A stretch of DNA of 64,000 bases. Origin: Sinorhizobium medicae. GTDB taxonomy: Bacteria; Pseudomonadota; Alphaproteobacteria; Rhizobiales; Rhizobiaceae. The notes under the pieces are model-generated. The model did no database searches. It had not been told where the DNA came from and was given only the letters and a program-made list of their open reading frames with translations. The DNA is taken from assembly GCF_007827695.1 (NCBI RefSeq), contig NZ_VITA01000004.1, forward strand, positions 1-64,000, written 5' to 3'. The position numbers and the translations under genes are program-made. Positions 43,545-54,241 of the stretch are shown here, piece after piece (position 1 is the first letter of the stretch; each line of letters begins with the position of its first letter).

Positions 43545-44636
43545 ATGATCACCTTCACCAGACCCGTCCGCGATCTCGCGGCCAAGGCGACCGACTGCCT
43601 GTTGTGGCTCACGGCATCGTTCCACATACTGATGGCCGCGAGCCTCCTTGCCGCCCTGCTCTATGTCTCGGAGGCTCGGGCGGATGAGACGGATTGCGTC
43701 GGCAGCAATATTTTGACCGGACTCGAAAATTCTGATCCTGCCCGTCTGGCGGCTTTGCGTGCGGAAGCGGCGGCGATACCCAACGGAAAGGGCCTGCTCT
43801 GGCGAATCGAAGATCCCGCCGCTCAAGGCCAGGGACGGGCGCCCTCCTTTCTGCTCGGCACCATGCATGTCAGCGACCCGCGCGTGCTGGCGATGCCTGG
43901 CGGGGCGGCGCAAGCCTTCGCAAAAGCGCGGACCGTCATCGTGGAATCCGACGAGATTATCGATCAGAACCGGGCGACCGCCGCGATCATGATGCGGCCC
44001 GATCTGACCATGTTCACCGGCGACAAGACGATCAACGACTTCCTGAAGCCGGAGGACCTCGCCCTTCTCGAAGGCGGACTGAAGGCTCGCGGCATCCCCC
44101 TGCCCCTCGTCACCAGGATGAAGCCCTGGATGATCGCCAGCTTCGTGGCCCTGCCGGCCTGCGAATTCTCACGCAAGGCGGCCGGCGCCTCCTTCCTCGA
44201 TAAGAAGCTCGCCGAGGACGCGGTGAGGGAGGGCAAGACGCTCAAGGGGCTCGAAACGCTGGTCGAACAGCTTGCGGCAATGGATTCTCTGCCGGTCGAA
44301 CTGCACTTGAAGGCATTGATCGAAACGCTCGCTCTCGGCAAGACGATCGACGACGTGTTCACGACGACCACCGATCTCTATCTTTCCGGCGAGACGGGCA
44401 CCATCATGCCCATGATGAAACTGGTCTCCGCCGGGCTTTCGCCTAATGATGCCGGCTATGCCGAATTCGAGCAAAGGATCGTCGTCGACCGCAACAGGAT
44501 CATGGCGGACCGTGCCGGACCTATCCTGAGGGACGGCGGCGCCTTCATGGCCGTGGGCGCGCTGCATCTTCCGGGCAAGGAAGGCCTGGTCGAACTTCTG
44601 CGGCAAGAGGGTTTTAAGGTTACGCGGGAGGAATGA
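43545..44636 (+). CDS. TraB/GumN-family protein
   Basis: A 363-residue secreted or membrane-anchored protein. A long hydrophobic N-terminal segment (about residues 26-46, ending SEARA) is a signal peptide or anchor. The two family motifs are present: LLGTMHVSDPR near residue 103 and VGALHLPGKEGL near the C-terminus. The family resembles TIKI-type metalloproteases; the conserved GTMH and GALH histidines are candidate metal ligands. Its last 17 bp overlap the converging DUF2867-like gene. Confidence 0.87.
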   Translation: MITFTRPVRDLAAKATDCLLWLTASFHILMAASLLAALLYVSEARADETDCVGSNILTGLENSDPARLAALRAEAAAIPNGKGLLWRIEDPAAQGQGRAPSFLLGTMHVSDPRVLAMPGGAAQAFAKARTVIVESDEIIDQNRATAAIMMRPDLTMFTGDKTINDFLKPEDLALLEGGLKARGIPLPLVTRMKPWMIASFVALPACEFSRKAAGASFLDKKLAEDAVREGKTLKGLETLVEQLAAMDSLPVELHLKALIETLALGKTIDDVFTTTTDLYLSGETGTIMPMMKLVSAGLSPNDAGYAEFEQRIVVDRNRIMADRAGPILRDGGAFMAVGALHLPGKEGLVELLRQEGFKVTREE

Positions 44637-45114
44637 CCGGCGCTCGCGACCGGTCGTTCACCCCCGCCAGTAATGTTGGGACGATCGCCTTGTGGAAGGG
44701 CATGACTGCAGCGAGATAGAGCCGGCCGAATAGATTCCTGCGGCGCACCAGGGTGGTCATGCCGATGATCTGGCTATCGGCCGGCCCTTCGCGCACATCC
44801 ACGACGATGCGGAAATCCAGGTGGCGGTCGTCATAGCCGACGACGGCTTCGCGATCGTCGCTGTGCAGCAGCGGAAAAGTGCCGATCAGGCCGGAATGCG
44901 CGGGGGGCGCGGCTGCGTTCAGACCGATGAGAGAGGCGAAGCGGTTGCGCAATGCGAGAAGACTCCGCACCCAGCCAGGTGCGCTTCCAAGCGCTCTCGC
45001 CGCCTCCGCCGCCGTCATTCGCTCGCCGAAGACGAGAAGTTCGTGGCGGTCCGACCAGTCGGCTCCGGGAAGCCAGGCGTTCGGCAGGCCGGCGGCAACG
45101 CTTCGTGGTCTCAT
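44620..45114 (-). CDS. DUF2867-like protein
   Basis: A 164-residue soluble protein with the pattern I associate with DUF2867: an N-terminal PNAWLPGADWSDRHEL, a central GTFPLLHSDDREAVVGYDDRHLDFR and a C-terminal LFGRLYLAAVMPFHKAIV. Function unknown; the shape resembles START-like lipid-binding folds but this is only suggestive. It is convergent with the TraB/GumN gene and overlaps its end. About 130 bp without features separate it from lpdA. Confidence 0.8.
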   Translation of the reverse strand: MRPRSVAAGLPNAWLPGADWSDRHELLVFGERMTAAEAARALGSAPGWVRSLLALRNRFASLIGLNAAAPPAHSGLIGTFPLLHSDDREAVVGYDDRHLDFRIVVDVREGPADSQIIGMTTLVRRRNLFGRLYLAAVMPFHKAIVPTLLAGVNDRSRAPVIPPA

Positions 45115-45243
45115 GAACGCTTCCCTTTCGCTTTCGCCGCTCCCGCCGATCGGAGGCGGTCATGTCTGCGGTGAGTGGTTCATGATTGCGCCGGTTGCCG
45201 GCACGAAGCGAGGGGCCACTTGTCGCAGCCCCCGCGCCATTTG

Positions 45244-46650
45244 TCACATATGGATCGGCTTGAAGAAGGTGGAAAGCGCCGCTTCCTTCACCGCTTCCGA
45301 CATGGTCGGATGGGCGTGGCAGGTGCGGCCGAGGTCTTCGGACGATCCGCCGAATTCCATCAGCACGGCGATCTCGTGAATCATCTCTCCGGCGCCGAAG
45401 CCGATGATGTGGCCGCCAAGGACGCGGTCGGTCTCCTTGTCCGCCAGGATCTTCGCGAAACCGTCCGTTTGCAGCATGGCGCGGGCGCGGCCGTTGGCGG
45501 TAAAGGGGAATTTTCCGACCTTATAGGCAACGCCTGCGGCCTTCAGCTCTTCCTCGGTCCTGCCGACGGAGGCAACCTCGGGCTGGGTATAGACCACACC
45601 CGGGATGACGTCGTAGTTCACGTGGCCGGCCTGGCCGGCGATGATCTCCGCGACGGCGATGCCTTCATCCTCGGCCTTGTGGGCCAGCATCGGACCGCGC
45701 ACGACATCACCGATCGCGTAGACGCCGGTGATGCTCGTCTGAAAGTGCTGGTCGATCTCGACGCGGCCACGCTGATCGAGAACGACGCCCGCCTTGGCGA
45801 GGCCCAAACCTTCCGTGGAGGGCTTGCGGCCGGTAGCGATGAGCACGACTTCGGCATCGAGCGTCGTCGCCTCGCCGCCCTTCACCGGCTCGAAGGTGAC
45901 CTTCGCACCCTCGTCAGACTTCACCACTCCGGTGACTTTTGCGCCGAGCTTGAAGTCGAGGCCCTGTTTCGTCAGCATCCGCTGGAGCTGCTTGGCGACT
46001 TCGCCGTCCATGCCACCGAGAATGGTGTCGAGATATTCGACCACCGTCACCTTGGCGCCGAGGCGCGCCCAGACCGAGCCGAGCTCGAGACCGATGACGC
46101 CGCCGCCGACGACGATCATGCTCGCGGGGACCTTTTCGAGCGCGAGCGCCCCGGTCGAGGAGACGATGATCTTTTCATCGAAAGGGACCTCTACCCCGGG
46201 AATGCCGGCGACGTCCGAACCGGTGGCGATAACGACATTCTTCGCCTCGAGCACCTGCTCCTCGCCCTTCTCGTTCGCAACGGCAACCTTGCCCTGGCCG
46301 AGGACTTTGCCCAGGCCCTGAAATCCGTCGATCTTGTTCTTCTTGAAGAGGAAGGCGACTCCGTCGACGTTGGACTTAACGGTCGCGTCCTTGTGCGCCA
46401 TCATCTTCTGAAGGTTGAGCTTCGGGGTTGCGACCTCGACGCCCAGGGCGTCAAGCCCGTGCTCGGCGACATGGAACATTTCGGAAGCATGCAGCAGCGC
46501 CTTGGAGGGGATGCAGCCTACATTCAGGCAGGTACCGCCATAGGTGCTGCGCTTCTCGACCACGGCAACCTTCATGCCCAGCTGCGCCGCCTTGATGGCG
46601 CAGACATAGCCGCCGGGGCCGCTTCCGATAACGATGAGATCATAGGCCAT
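45244..46650 (-). CDS. lpdA: Dihydrolipoyl dehydrogenase (E3)
   Basis: A 468-residue flavoprotein that reoxidises dihydrolipoyl groups with NAD. FAD motif [17 protein letters not shown] (10-26), redox disulfide C41/C46 ([13 protein letters not shown]) and the C-terminal catalytic HAHPTMSE are all present. Being last in the mdh-suc cluster it most likely serves 2-oxoglutarate dehydrogenase, though E3 can be shared with other complexes. It follows an SDR gene after 50 bp. Confidence 0.96.
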   Translation of the reverse strand: MAYDLIVIGSGPGGYVCAIKAAQLGMKVAVVEKRSTYGGTCLNVGCIPSKALLHASEMFHVAEHGLDALGVEVATPKLNLQKMMAHKDATVKSNVDGVAFLFKKNKIDGFQGLGKVLGQGKVAVANEKGEEQVLEAKNVVIATGSDVAGIPGVEVPFDEKIIVSSTGALALEKVPASMIVVGGGVIGLELGSVWARLGAKVTVVEYLDTILGGMDGEVAKQLQRMLTKQGLDFKLGAKVTGVVKSDEGAKVTFEPVKGGEATTLDAEVVLIATGRKPSTEGLGLAKAGVVLDQRGRVEIDQHFQTSITGVYAIGDVVRGPMLAHKAEDEGIAVAEIIAGQAGHVNYDVIPGVVYTQPEVASVGRTEEELKAAGVAYKVGKFPFTANGRARAMLQTDGFAKILADKETDRVLGGHIIGFGAGEMIHEIAVLMEFGGSSEDLGRTCHAHPTMSEAVKEAALSTFFKPIHM

Positions 46651-46700
46651 TTGATAATCCTTCTTGGGAGGACGGTCTTTGGAGGGCAGTCGTGGGAGGG

Positions 46701-47453
46701 CTACCGCCCGCCGCTGACCGTGAGAATGGTTCCCGTGACATACGTTGCCTTGTCGGACAGGAGATAGAGAATTGCGTCGGCAACCTCGCCGGCCGTTCCG
46801 GGACGCTGCATCGGGATCGTTGGCGCGAGGTCGCGGGCGCGGTCGGGCAGCCCGCCGGAGGCATGGATTTCCGTGTCGATGACGCCGGGCCGGACCGCGT
46901 TCACGCGTATGCCCTCGGTGGCGGTTTCACGCGCCAGTCCGACGGTGAAGCTGTCGATCGCGCCCTTCGTGGCTGCGTAGTCGACATATTGCCCGGGCGC
47001 GCCAAGCACGGCAGCGATGGAGGAGAGATTGACGATCGAGCCCCCCCGCCCGCCGTGACGCGTCGACATCCGGAGCACCGCCTCGGCGGCGCAACGGATG
47101 GAGCCGGTCACATTGATGCGGAAAAGCCGCTCGATTCGCTCAGGCGAAATCTCGTCCACGCGCTGCGGCGGGCCGATAATGCCGGCATTGTTGACGAGAC
47201 CGTCGAGACGGCCGAAGACGGAGTCGACGGCGGCAAAGATCGCCTTGACCCCCTCTTCCCTGCCCACGTCGCCTTCGACGGAAACGGCTGTGCCCCCAGC
47301 TTGCAAAATGCGTCGGACCACCTCTTCGGCCGCGTTGCGATTGGACGCGTAGTTGACCGCGACCCTCCAACCCTCGCTGGCCGCGGCAAGCGCAATCGCG
47401 GCGCCGATGCCGCGGCTGCCCCCGGTGACGAGAAGCACAGGTCCGTTGCTCAT
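46701..47453 (-). CDS. SDR-family oxidoreductase between sucB and lpdA
   Basis: A 250-residue classical SDR: GGSRGIG (about 11-17), NNAG, an NLSSIAA serine region and YAATK (Y/K catalytic pair), and a C-terminal [11 protein letters not shown]. The closest pattern is glucose-dehydrogenase/FabG-like, but the substrate is unknown. ATG 47453 overlaps the upstream stop by 4 bp (ATGA). It is the third of three non-TCA genes inserted in this operon. Confidence 0.9.
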   Translation of the reverse strand: MSNGPVLLVTGGSRGIGAAIALAAASEGWRVAVNYASNRNAAEEVVRRILQAGGTAVSVEGDVGREEGVKAIFAAVDSVFGRLDGLVNNAGIIGPPQRVDEISPERIERLFRINVTGSIRCAAEAVLRMSTRHGGRGGSIVNLSSIAAVLGAPGQYVDYAATKGAIDSFTVGLARETATEGIRVNAVRPGVIDTEIHASGGLPDRARDLAPTIPMQRPGTAGEVADAILYLLSDKATYVTGTILTVSGGR

Positions 47454-47950
47454 GATCCACATCCCTTGAACCGGAAAACATCGGAACTGTCGGTGCTGCC
47501 CTTGCCCTCGCCCCAGGCGCTCGATTCGCGCAGCGACGGTCCGAAATCGGGGAGCAGTATCTGGTCGGCGGCGGGCGCGTCCTCCGGCTGAAGCAGTCCG
47601 ATCCGGCCGGCCTTGTCGACCGTATAGATCGGGCCCTGCCACACGGTGCAGGCCGCCAGTTCCGCGCCGGTCACATCGCCGGTGGGGCAGTCGTTCATGA
47701 CGATCCCGTTCGCTCGCAGCGGTTCGCCCGACTGCATCACGACGCCATCGAGCAAAAGCCCGGTGTCTCCGACCTTGACCTTGAAGTGATTGCTGGTGAC
47801 GGCTGCCTCCGATCCGACAGGCTCGAAGCGCAGCTCGTAGGTCCCGGCCGGATCGGCGTAGACCGCCTGCGCCTGGATGCACTCGTCCGCAACAGCCGGT
47901 GCTGCCGAGAACACAATCGAAGCAAAGAGAACGTTGCGGCCGAGGATCAT
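47450..47950 (-). CDS. Small secreted protein of unknown function
   Basis: A 166-residue protein with a signal peptide (residues about 1-22, ending AVADE) and four or more cysteines (in DECIQ, NDCPT, AACTV and the final KGCG) that could pair in the periplasm. Otherwise unrecognised. It is tightly coupled: its start overlaps the lysE stop by one base (TGATG) and its stop overlaps the SDR start (ATGA). ATG 47950 is used; a longer frame to 48022 overlaps lysE. Confidence 0.78.
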   Translation of the reverse strand: MILGRNVLFASIVFSAAPAVADECIQAQAVYADPAGTYELRFEPVGSEAAVTSNHFKVKVGDTGLLLDGVVMQSGEPLRANGIVMNDCPTGDVTGAELAACTVWQGPIYTVDKAGRIGLLQPEDAPAADQILLPDFGPSLRESSAWGEGKGSTDSSDVFRFKGCGS

Positions 47951-48594
47951 CACGCAGCCTTTTCCGTCGCCAGCTTCAGTCCGAGGGCGATGAAGACCAA
48001 GCCGCTCGCCCGGTCGATCCATTTGCTTGCCCGGGTGAAGGCCGCCCGCATGCGGGGCGTCGTCATGAACAGGCTGACGCCGACGAACCAGAGGATCAAC
48101 GCGCTCGCCATGACAAGTCCATAGCCGAATTTGACGGTTATCGGCGTATGGGCGCTGACGACCGTCGAGAAAATCGAGAGGAAGAAGAAGACCGCTTTGG
48201 GGTTGAGCGCATTGGCGGCAAAGCCGAGGCCGAAGGCCTTCAGCGCCGGCTGCTGCGTGGGGGCTTCACCGGATTCCATCGTTTCCTCGACTGCGATTTC
48301 CGTCTGGCCGGCACGGAGCGCCTTGATGCCGATATAGATCAGGTAGGCTACGCCGCACCATTTCACGATGTTGAAGAGATAGATCGACTGCGAAATGATC
48401 AGCCCGAGGCCGAGAATGGTATAGCTCACGTGGAACATCAGCGACGCGCCGATGCCGAAGGACGTTATGATCGCCGATCGGCGGCCGTGCACCAACGACT
48501 GACGCAGCACCATTGCGAGGTCGGCGCCGGGCGAAACGATGGCGAAAGAGAAGATCGCCATTAGTGAAGCGAGTTCGATCAGATAGCTCATCAT
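47950..48594 (-). CDS. LysE-family amino-acid exporter
   Basis: A 214-residue membrane protein with about six helices and the LysE/RhtB hallmarks: SPGADLAMVLRQSLVHGRRSA near the N-terminus and NPKAVFFFLSIF in the middle. Such proteins export amino acids or homoserine lactone; the substrate is unknown. Starts at one of two adjacent ATGs (48594 or 48591). It lies about 160 bp after sucB and heads a three-gene, overlapping set before lpdA. Confidence 0.88.
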   Translation of the reverse strand: MMSYLIELASLMAIFSFAIVSPGADLAMVLRQSLVHGRRSAIITSFGIGASLMFHVSYTILGLGLIISQSIYLFNIVKWCGVAYLIYIGIKALRAGQTEIAVEETMESGEAPTQQPALKAFGLGFAANALNPKAVFFFLSIFSTVVSAHTPITVKFGYGLVMASALILWFVGVSLFMTTPRMRAAFTRASKWIDRASGLVFIALGLKLATEKAA

Positions 48595-48758
48595 GGTTTG
48601 CGACCGGTGCTTACAATGCCAACTGTGCGGGATGCGCGCATAGCGTGCCCCGGAAAACCTAACCTCTGACTCCGTGGCTGTCGATGCCCGTAGGACGCCT
48701 GTTCTCGGCACGGGCACCGGCGGAGATGGAAACGGGGGCACGTGGCCCCCGCCATTCC

Positions 48759-50006
48759 TTAGAGATCGAGTACCAGGCGTTCCGGATCCTCGAGGCTTTC
48801 CTTGACGCGCACGAGGAAGGTCACCGCTTCCTTGCCGTCGACGATACGGTGATCGTAGGACAGCGCCAGATACATCATCGGCCGGATGACGACCTGACCA
48901 CCGATCGCGACCGGGCGGTCCTGGATCTTGTGCATGCCGAGGATGCCCGATTGCGGAGCATTGAGGATCGGCGAGGACATCAGTGAGCCGTACACACCGC
49001 CGTTGGAGATGGTGAAGGTGCCGCCCTGCATGTCGGCCATGGACAGAGCGCCGTCGCGCGCTGCCTTACCGAGACGGCCGATCTCCTTCTCGATTTCGGC
49101 GATCGACATCTGGTCGGCGTCACGCACGACCGGCACGACGAGACCCTTGTCGGTGCCGACCGCGACGCCGACATGGCAGAAATTCTTGTAGATGATCTCG
49201 GTGCCGTCGATCTCGGCGTTGACAGCCGGCAGTTCCTTCAGCGCGTGGGTCACTGCCTTGGTGAAGAAGCCCATGAAGCCGAGCTTCACGCCGTGCTTCT
49301 TCTCGAAGATGTCCTTGTACTTTGAACGCAGGCTCATGACGGCGCTCATATCCACCTCGTTATAGGTGGTAAGCATCGCCGCCGTGTTCTGCGCGTCCTT
49401 CAGGCGACGGGCAATCGTCTGGCGCAGGCGGGTCATCTTGACGCGCTCCTCGCGAGCCGCGTCTTCAGCCGGTGCCGGCGCGCGGGCCTGAACCTGGGCC
49501 GGCTCGGCGGCAGCCGGGGCCGAAATGCCCTTGGCGACGGCCGCGAGCACGTCGCCCTTCAGAACCTGGCCGCGCTTACCCGAGCCGTCGATCTGATCGG
49601 CGGAAAGGCTGTTTTCGGCAATGAGCTTGGCGGCTGCCGGTGCCGGCGGCATCGACGTTGATGTCTGCGGCGCGGCTGCAGTGGGCGGCCGCGCGGCCGC
49701 AGCCGGAGCAGCCGCAACCGGTTCGGGTTTTTTCTCGGCCGCAGCCGGAGCGGCGGCAGCTGCACCCGCGCCTTCGGCAATCTGGCCGAGAAGGGCACCT
49801 AGCCCGACCGTCTCGCCCGCCTGGGCAACGATTTCGCTGAGCGTGCCGGCTGCCGGTGCAGGAACTTCGATCGTCACCTTGTCGGTTTCAAGCTCGACGA
49901 TCGGCTCGTCTGCCTTGATCGCATCGCCAACCTTCTTGAACCAGGTGCCGACGGTCGCTTCACTGACGGATTCGCCGAGAGTGGGAACGCGGATTTCTGT
50001 TGCCAT
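48759..50006 (-). CDS. sucB: 2-oxoglutarate dehydrogenase E2, dihydrolipoyl succinyltransferase
   Basis: A 415-residue E2 subunit with one lipoyl domain (residues 1-75, lipoyl Lys K43 in ETDKVTIE), an Ala/Pro-rich linker (about 78-150), an E3/E1-binding domain ([18 protein letters not shown]) and the catalytic domain ending [16 protein letters not shown] with the active-site His. ATG 50006 gives the usual [14 protein letters not shown] start. It is 49 bp after sucA. Confidence 0.97.
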   Translation of the reverse strand: MATEIRVPTLGESVSEATVGTWFKKVGDAIKADEPIVELETDKVTIEVPAPAAGTLSEIVAQAGETVGLGALLGQIAEGAGAAAAAPAAAEKKPEPVAAAPAAAARPPTAAAPQTSTSMPPAPAAAKLIAENSLSADQIDGSGKRGQVLKGDVLAAVAKGISAPAAAEPAQVQARAPAPAEDAAREERVKMTRLRQTIARRLKDAQNTAAMLTTYNEVDMSAVMSLRSKYKDIFEKKHGVKLGFMGFFTKAVTHALKELPAVNAEIDGTEIIYKNFCHVGVAVGTDKGLVVPVVRDADQMSIAEIEKEIGRLGKAARDGALSMADMQGGTFTISNGGVYGSLMSSPILNAPQSGILGMHKIQDRPVAIGGQVVIRPMMYLALSYDHRIVDGKEAVTFLVRVKESLEDPERLVLDL

Positions 50007-50055
50007 GTTTTTTGTCCGTTGATCAGATTTCTGTTTCAGACCGTGAGGGGCTTCG

Positions 50056-53052
50056 TCAGCCCCCCAGCGCGTCCTCGAGGAAGGCGGCAAGCTGCGCCAG
50101 ATGCTTGGACATCAGGCCGGTAGCCGGCGAAGCGGCGGCAGGACGGCCGGTATAGCGCACCCGCTGGTACTTGGCATCGATATGGGCAAGTACCCATTCT
50201 AGATAGGGATCGATGAACGACCAGGCGCCCATGTTCTTCGGCTCTTCCTGGCACCAGACCATCTCCGCATTGCGGAAGCGGCTGAGTTCGTTGATCAGCG
50301 CCTTTGCCGGGAACGGATAGAGCTGTTCGACGCGCAGCAGGTAGATGTCGTCTATCCCGCGCTTCTCGCGCTCTTCCAGCAGATCGTAATAGACCTTGCC
50401 CGAGCACAGGACCACGCGGCGGATCTTCGAATCCTTCTGCAGCTTGATCGGCCCGTCCTTGATGACCTCTGCATCGTCCCAAAGGAGACGATGGAACGAG
50501 CTCTCGCCGGCCATTTCCGACAGGCTGGAGACCGCCCTCTTGTGACGCAGAAGCGACTTCGGAGTCATCAGGATCAGCGGCTTGCGGAAGTCGCGCTTTA
50601 CCTGCCGGCGCAGAATATGAAAGTAGTTCGCCGGGGTCGTAACGTTGGCGACCTGCATGTTGTCTTCCGCGCAAAGCTGAAGGAAGCGCTCGAGGCGGGC
50701 GGAGGAATGCTCCGGTCCCTGCCCCTCATAGCCGTGCGGCAGCAGGCAGACGAGACCCGACATGCGCAGCCACTTGCGCTCGCCCGACGAGACGAACTGG
50801 TCGAAAACCACCTGTGCGCCATTGGCGAAGTCGCCGAACTGGGCTTCCCACAGTGTCAGCGCGTTCGGGCGGGCGAGCGAATAGCCGTACTCGAAGCCGA
50901 GCACTGCCTCTTCGGAGAGCATCGAGTTGATGACCTCGTATCGAGCCTGCGTCGGTGCCAGGTTGGCAAGCGGAATGTAGCGCTCCTCGGTCTCCTGATC
51001 GTAGAGAACCGAATGGCGTTGCGAGAAGGTGCCGCGCTCGCAATCCTGGCCGGAAAGGCGAATCTTGGTGCCCTCCGTCACGAGCGTACCGAAGGCGAGC
51101 GCTTCCGCCATCGCCCAGTCGATGCCCTCGCCGGTCTGGACCATGTTGGCGCGGTTCTCCATGAAGCGCTGGATGGTGCGATGCGCGCTGAAGCCGTCCG
51201 GGATTTCGGAAAGCTTACGGCCGATTTCCTTCAGCTGCTTCATAGGGACCGAGGTCCGCCCGCGCCGCTGCTCATCCTGGTTGTCGGCCGTGCGCAGACC
51301 CGACCAGGCACCGTCGAGCCAGTCGGCCTTGTTCGGCTTGTAGGACTGGCCGGCCTCGAATTCCTGTTCGAGATGGGCGCGCCAGTCGGCCTTCATCTTC
51401 TCGACTTCGCCGTCGCTGATCAGGCCCTCGGCAATCAGCCGGTCCGAATAGAGCTGGACGACCGTCTTGTGCGAGCGGATGGCCTTGTACATCCTCGGCT
51501 GCGTGAAGGCCGGCTCGTCGCCCTCATTGTGACCGAACCGCCGGTAGCAGAACATGTCGATGACGACAGGCTTGTGGAACTTCATCCGGAATTCGGTCGC
51601 GACCTTGGCGGCATAGACCACCGCTTCCGGATCGTCGCCGTTCACGTGGAAGATGGGCGCTTCTATCATCTTCGCCACGTCGGACGGATAGGGCGAGGAA
51701 CGGGAGAAGGCCGGGTTCGTGGTGAAGCCGATCTGGTTGTTGATGATGAAGTGGACGGTGCCGCCGACACGATGCCCGCGCAGGCCCGATAGGCCGAGAA
51801 TCTCGGCGACCACACCCTGGCCGGCAAAGGCCGCGTCGCCGTGCAGGATCAACGGCATGACCTTGACGCGTTCGCGCAGCGGTATGATGTCGCCTTCGAA
51901 TACGGTCGCCATCTGATCCTGCTTGGCGCGCGCCTTGCCCATGACGACCGGATTGACGATTTCGAGATGGGACGGGTTTGCGGTCAGCGACAGGTGGACC
52001 TTGTTGCCGTCGAATTCGCGGTCGGAGGAAGCGCCGAGGTGATACTTGACGTCGCCGGAGCCTTCCACATCGTCGGGCGTGTAGGACCCGCCCTTGAACT
52101 CGTGGAAGATGGCGCGGTGCGGCTTGGCCATGACCTGGGAGAGAACGTTGAGACGGCCGCGATGCGCCATACCCAGGACGATCTCCTTCAGGCCGAGCTG
52201 GCCGCCGCGCTTGATGATCTGCTCGAGCGCGGGGATCAGGGATTCGCCGCCATCAACGCCGAAACGCTTGGTGCCCTTGTACTTGACGTCGATGAACTGC
52301 TCGAAGCCCTCCGCTTCGATGAGCTTCTGCAGGATCGCCTTCTTGCCCTCTGGGGTGAATTCGACGCCCTTGTCCGGACCTTCGATGCGTTCCTGTATCC
52401 AGCCCTTCTCTTCCGGGTTGGAGATATGCATGAATTCGACGCCGATCGTCGAACAATAGGTCCGCTCGAGCAGCTCGACCATCTCGCGCACGGTCGCATA
52501 TTCGAGGCCGAGCACGTTGTCGATGAAGATCTTGCGGTCGTAGTCCTTCTCTTCGAAGCCGTAGGTCTTCGGGGAGAGTTCGTCGTAATCCTCGACGGGA
52601 TCGGCCAGGCCGAGCGGGTCGAGCTTGGCATGCAGGTGGCCGCGCATGCGATAGGCGCGGATCATCATGATGGCGCGGACGGAATCGCGCGTCGACTGAT
52701 GCACCTCGGCTTCGCTGAGCGGGACGCCGGTTGCGGCGGAGGCTTCCTCCGCCTTGGCCTTGACCTTCTTTTCGATGACCTTCTCGACCGTGCCCCAGTC
52801 GCCGTCGAGGGCCGAAACGAGTTCGCCATTGGCGGGGATCGGCCAGTTCGGCTTCTTCCAGGAGGCGCCCTTGGCCGCTCTCACCACATCTTCGGGCCGC
52901 TCGGCAAGCGCCTTGAAGAAGGATTGCCACTCGGCCGAAACGGATCCGGGATCTGCTTCATAGCGCGCATAGAGCTGCTCGATATAGGCGGCATTGGCGC
53001 CGTCCAGAAAGGATGTGAGCTGAAATTGCTCGTTGGCCTCTTGCCTTGTCAT
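50056..53052 (-). CDS. sucA: 2-oxoglutarate dehydrogenase E1
   Basis: A 998-residue thiamine-diphosphate enzyme decarboxylating 2-oxoglutarate in the TCA cycle. The N-terminal helical tail ([18 protein letters not shown]), the active-site HRGRLNVL segment, the Mg/ThDP motif near GDAAFAGQG and the C-terminal pyrimidine-binding half are present. Length is near the norm for alphaproteobacteria. ATG 53052 is preferred over a longer frame to 53253 that crosses hairpins; GAGAGA lies before it. Confidence 0.97.
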   Translation of the reverse strand: MTRQEANEQFQLTSFLDGANAAYIEQLYARYEADPGSVSAEWQSFFKALAERPEDVVRAAKGASWKKPNWPIPANGELVSALDGDWGTVEKVIEKKVKAKAEEASAATGVPLSEAEVHQSTRDSVRAIMMIRAYRMRGHLHAKLDPLGLADPVEDYDELSPKTYGFEEKDYDRKIFIDNVLGLEYATVREMVELLERTYCSTIGVEFMHISNPEEKGWIQERIEGPDKGVEFTPEGKKAILQKLIEAEGFEQFIDVKYKGTKRFGVDGGESLIPALEQIIKRGGQLGLKEIVLGMAHRGRLNVLSQVMAKPHRAIFHEFKGGSYTPDDVEGSGDVKYHLGASSDREFDGNKVHLSLTANPSHLEIVNPVVMGKARAKQDQMATVFEGDIIPLRERVKVMPLILHGDAAFAGQGVVAEILGLSGLRGHRVGGTVHFIINNQIGFTTNPAFSRSSPYPSDVAKMIEAPIFHVNGDDPEAVVYAAKVATEFRMKFHKPVVIDMFCYRRFGHNEGDEPAFTQPRMYKAIRSHKTVVQLYSDRLIAEGLISDGEVEKMKADWRAHLEQEFEAGQSYKPNKADWLDGAWSGLRTADNQDEQRRGRTSVPMKQLKEIGRKLSEIPDGFSAHRTIQRFMENRANMVQTGEGIDWAMAEALAFGTLVTEGTKIRLSGQDCERGTFSQRHSVLYDQETEERYIPLANLAPTQARYEVINSMLSEEAVLGFEYGYSLARPNALTLWEAQFGDFANGAQVVFDQFVSSGERKWLRMSGLVCLLPHGYEGQGPEHSSARLERFLQLCAEDNMQVANVTTPANYFHILRRQVKRDFRKPLILMTPKSLLRHKRAVSSLSEMAGESSFHRLLWDDAEVIKDGPIKLQKDSKIRRVVLCSGKVYYDLLEEREKRGIDDIYLLRVEQLYPFPAKALINELSRFRNAEMVWCQEEPKNMGAWSFIDPYLEWVLAHIDAKYQRVRYTGRPAAASPATGLMSKHLAQLAAFLEDALGG

Positions 53053-53243
53053 GGTCTCTCGCGGGCTCAGCCCGCCTCCTGACTTAAGTTGGTGTGCCGG
53101 GTTGTCCCGGTCATGTTTGCCCGCCGCCGGATCTGCGCCCTTCGACGGTCGGGCGCGTCGTTCCGGCTGCGCCGGCCCGGCTCCGGCTGTTCGCCATCTG
53201 CACCGGGCTTGGCGCTCATCATCGTATCTTTTTTGGCTCCAAT

Positions 53244-53324
53244 GGGGCGGCATGCCCTGCCGCCCCGCTGTAAGGTCCCGCAGCGCCCTGTACGCGTCCG
53301 ACGGGACGCCCGGGCGCTGCGGGA
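53244..53324 (-). promoter_or_regulatory. Two strong hairpins between sucD and sucA
   Basis: A 13-bp perfect stem (53276-53288 with 53312-53324) begins 8 bp after the sucD stop and holds a small inner hairpin. A second stem, GGGGCGGCA (53244-53252) with TGCCGCCCC (53258-53266), follows. No T-run comes after either on the minus strand. They fill much of the 280-bp gap and may stall, process or stabilise the suc transcript. A third small stem (GCGGGC/GCCCGC) sits just before the sucA ribosome site. Confidence 0.6.
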
Positions 53325-53332
53325 AGAGTTCG

Positions 53333-54235
53333 TCAGCCCTTCAGGACTTCGACCAGCGTCTTGCCGAGGCGTGCCGGCGATGGCGAAACGCGGATTCCCG
53401 CCGATTCCATCGCCGCGATCTTGTCTTCCGCACCGCCCTTGCCGCCCGAAATGACGGCACCGGCATGGCCCATGGTGCGGCCGGGAGGCGCCGTGCGGCC
53501 TGCGATGAAGCCGACCATCGGCTTCTTGCGGCCGCGCTTTGCTTCATCCTTCAGGAACTGAGCCGCTTCCTCTTCCGCCGAACCACCGATCTCGCCGATC
53601 ATGATGATCGATTTGGTCTCGTCGTCCGCGAGGAACATTTCCAGGACGTCGATGAATTCGGTGCCCTTGACCGGGTCGCCGCCGATGCCCACTGCCGTCG
53701 TCTGGCCGAGGCCCTCATTGGTCGTCTGGAACACCGCTTCGTAGGTAAGCGTACCGGAGCGCGAAAGCACCCCGACCGAGCCCTTGCGGAAGATATTGCC
53801 CGGCATGATGCCGATCTTGCACTCGTCGGGCGTGAGAACGCCCGGGCAGTTCGGGCCGATGAGGCGCGAAGACGATTTATCGAGCCGCGCCTTGACCTTC
53901 ACCATATCGGCGACCGGAATTCCCTCGGTGATGCAGACGATGAGCGGGATTTCGGCGTCAATCGCCTCGATTATCGCCGCGGCGGCACCGGCCGGCGGAA
54001 CATAGATCACGGAAGCATCGGCGCCGGTGGCGTCGCGGCCCTCGGCGACCGTCGCGAAGATCGGCAGCTGCTCGCCCTTGGCGCCGGTCCAGGTCTCGCC
54101 GCCCTTTTTCGGGTGAATGCCGCCGACCATCTTGGTGCCGTTATAGGCGAGCGCCTGTTCGGTGTGAAAGGTGCCGGTCTTGCCGGTCAGGCCCTGAACG
54201 AGAACCTTGGTGTCTTTGTTGATCAGGATGGACAT
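53333..54235 (-). CDS. sucD: Succinyl-CoA synthetase alpha subunit
   Basis: A 300-residue alpha subunit of the ADP/GDP-forming enzyme that converts succinyl-CoA to succinate with substrate-level phosphorylation. The CoA-binding Rossmann domain is N-terminal ([11 protein letters not shown]); the phosphorylated histidine is H257 in [12 protein letters not shown]. It follows sucC after 6 bp. Confidence 0.97.
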   Translation of the reverse strand: MSILINKDTKVLVQGLTGKTGTFHTEQALAYNGTKMVGGIHPKKGGETWTGAKGEQLPIFATVAEGRDATGADASVIYVPPAGAAAAIIEAIDAEIPLIVCITEGIPVADMVKVKARLDKSSSRLIGPNCPGVLTPDECKIGIMPGNIFRKGSVGVLSRSGTLTYEAVFQTTNEGLGQTTAVGIGGDPVKGTEFIDVLEMFLADDETKSIIMIGEIGGSAEEEAAQFLKDEAKRGRKKPMVGFIAGRTAPPGRTMGHAGAVISGGKGGAEDKIAAMESAGIRVSPSPARLGKTLVEVLKG

Positions 54236-54241
54236 GAAACC

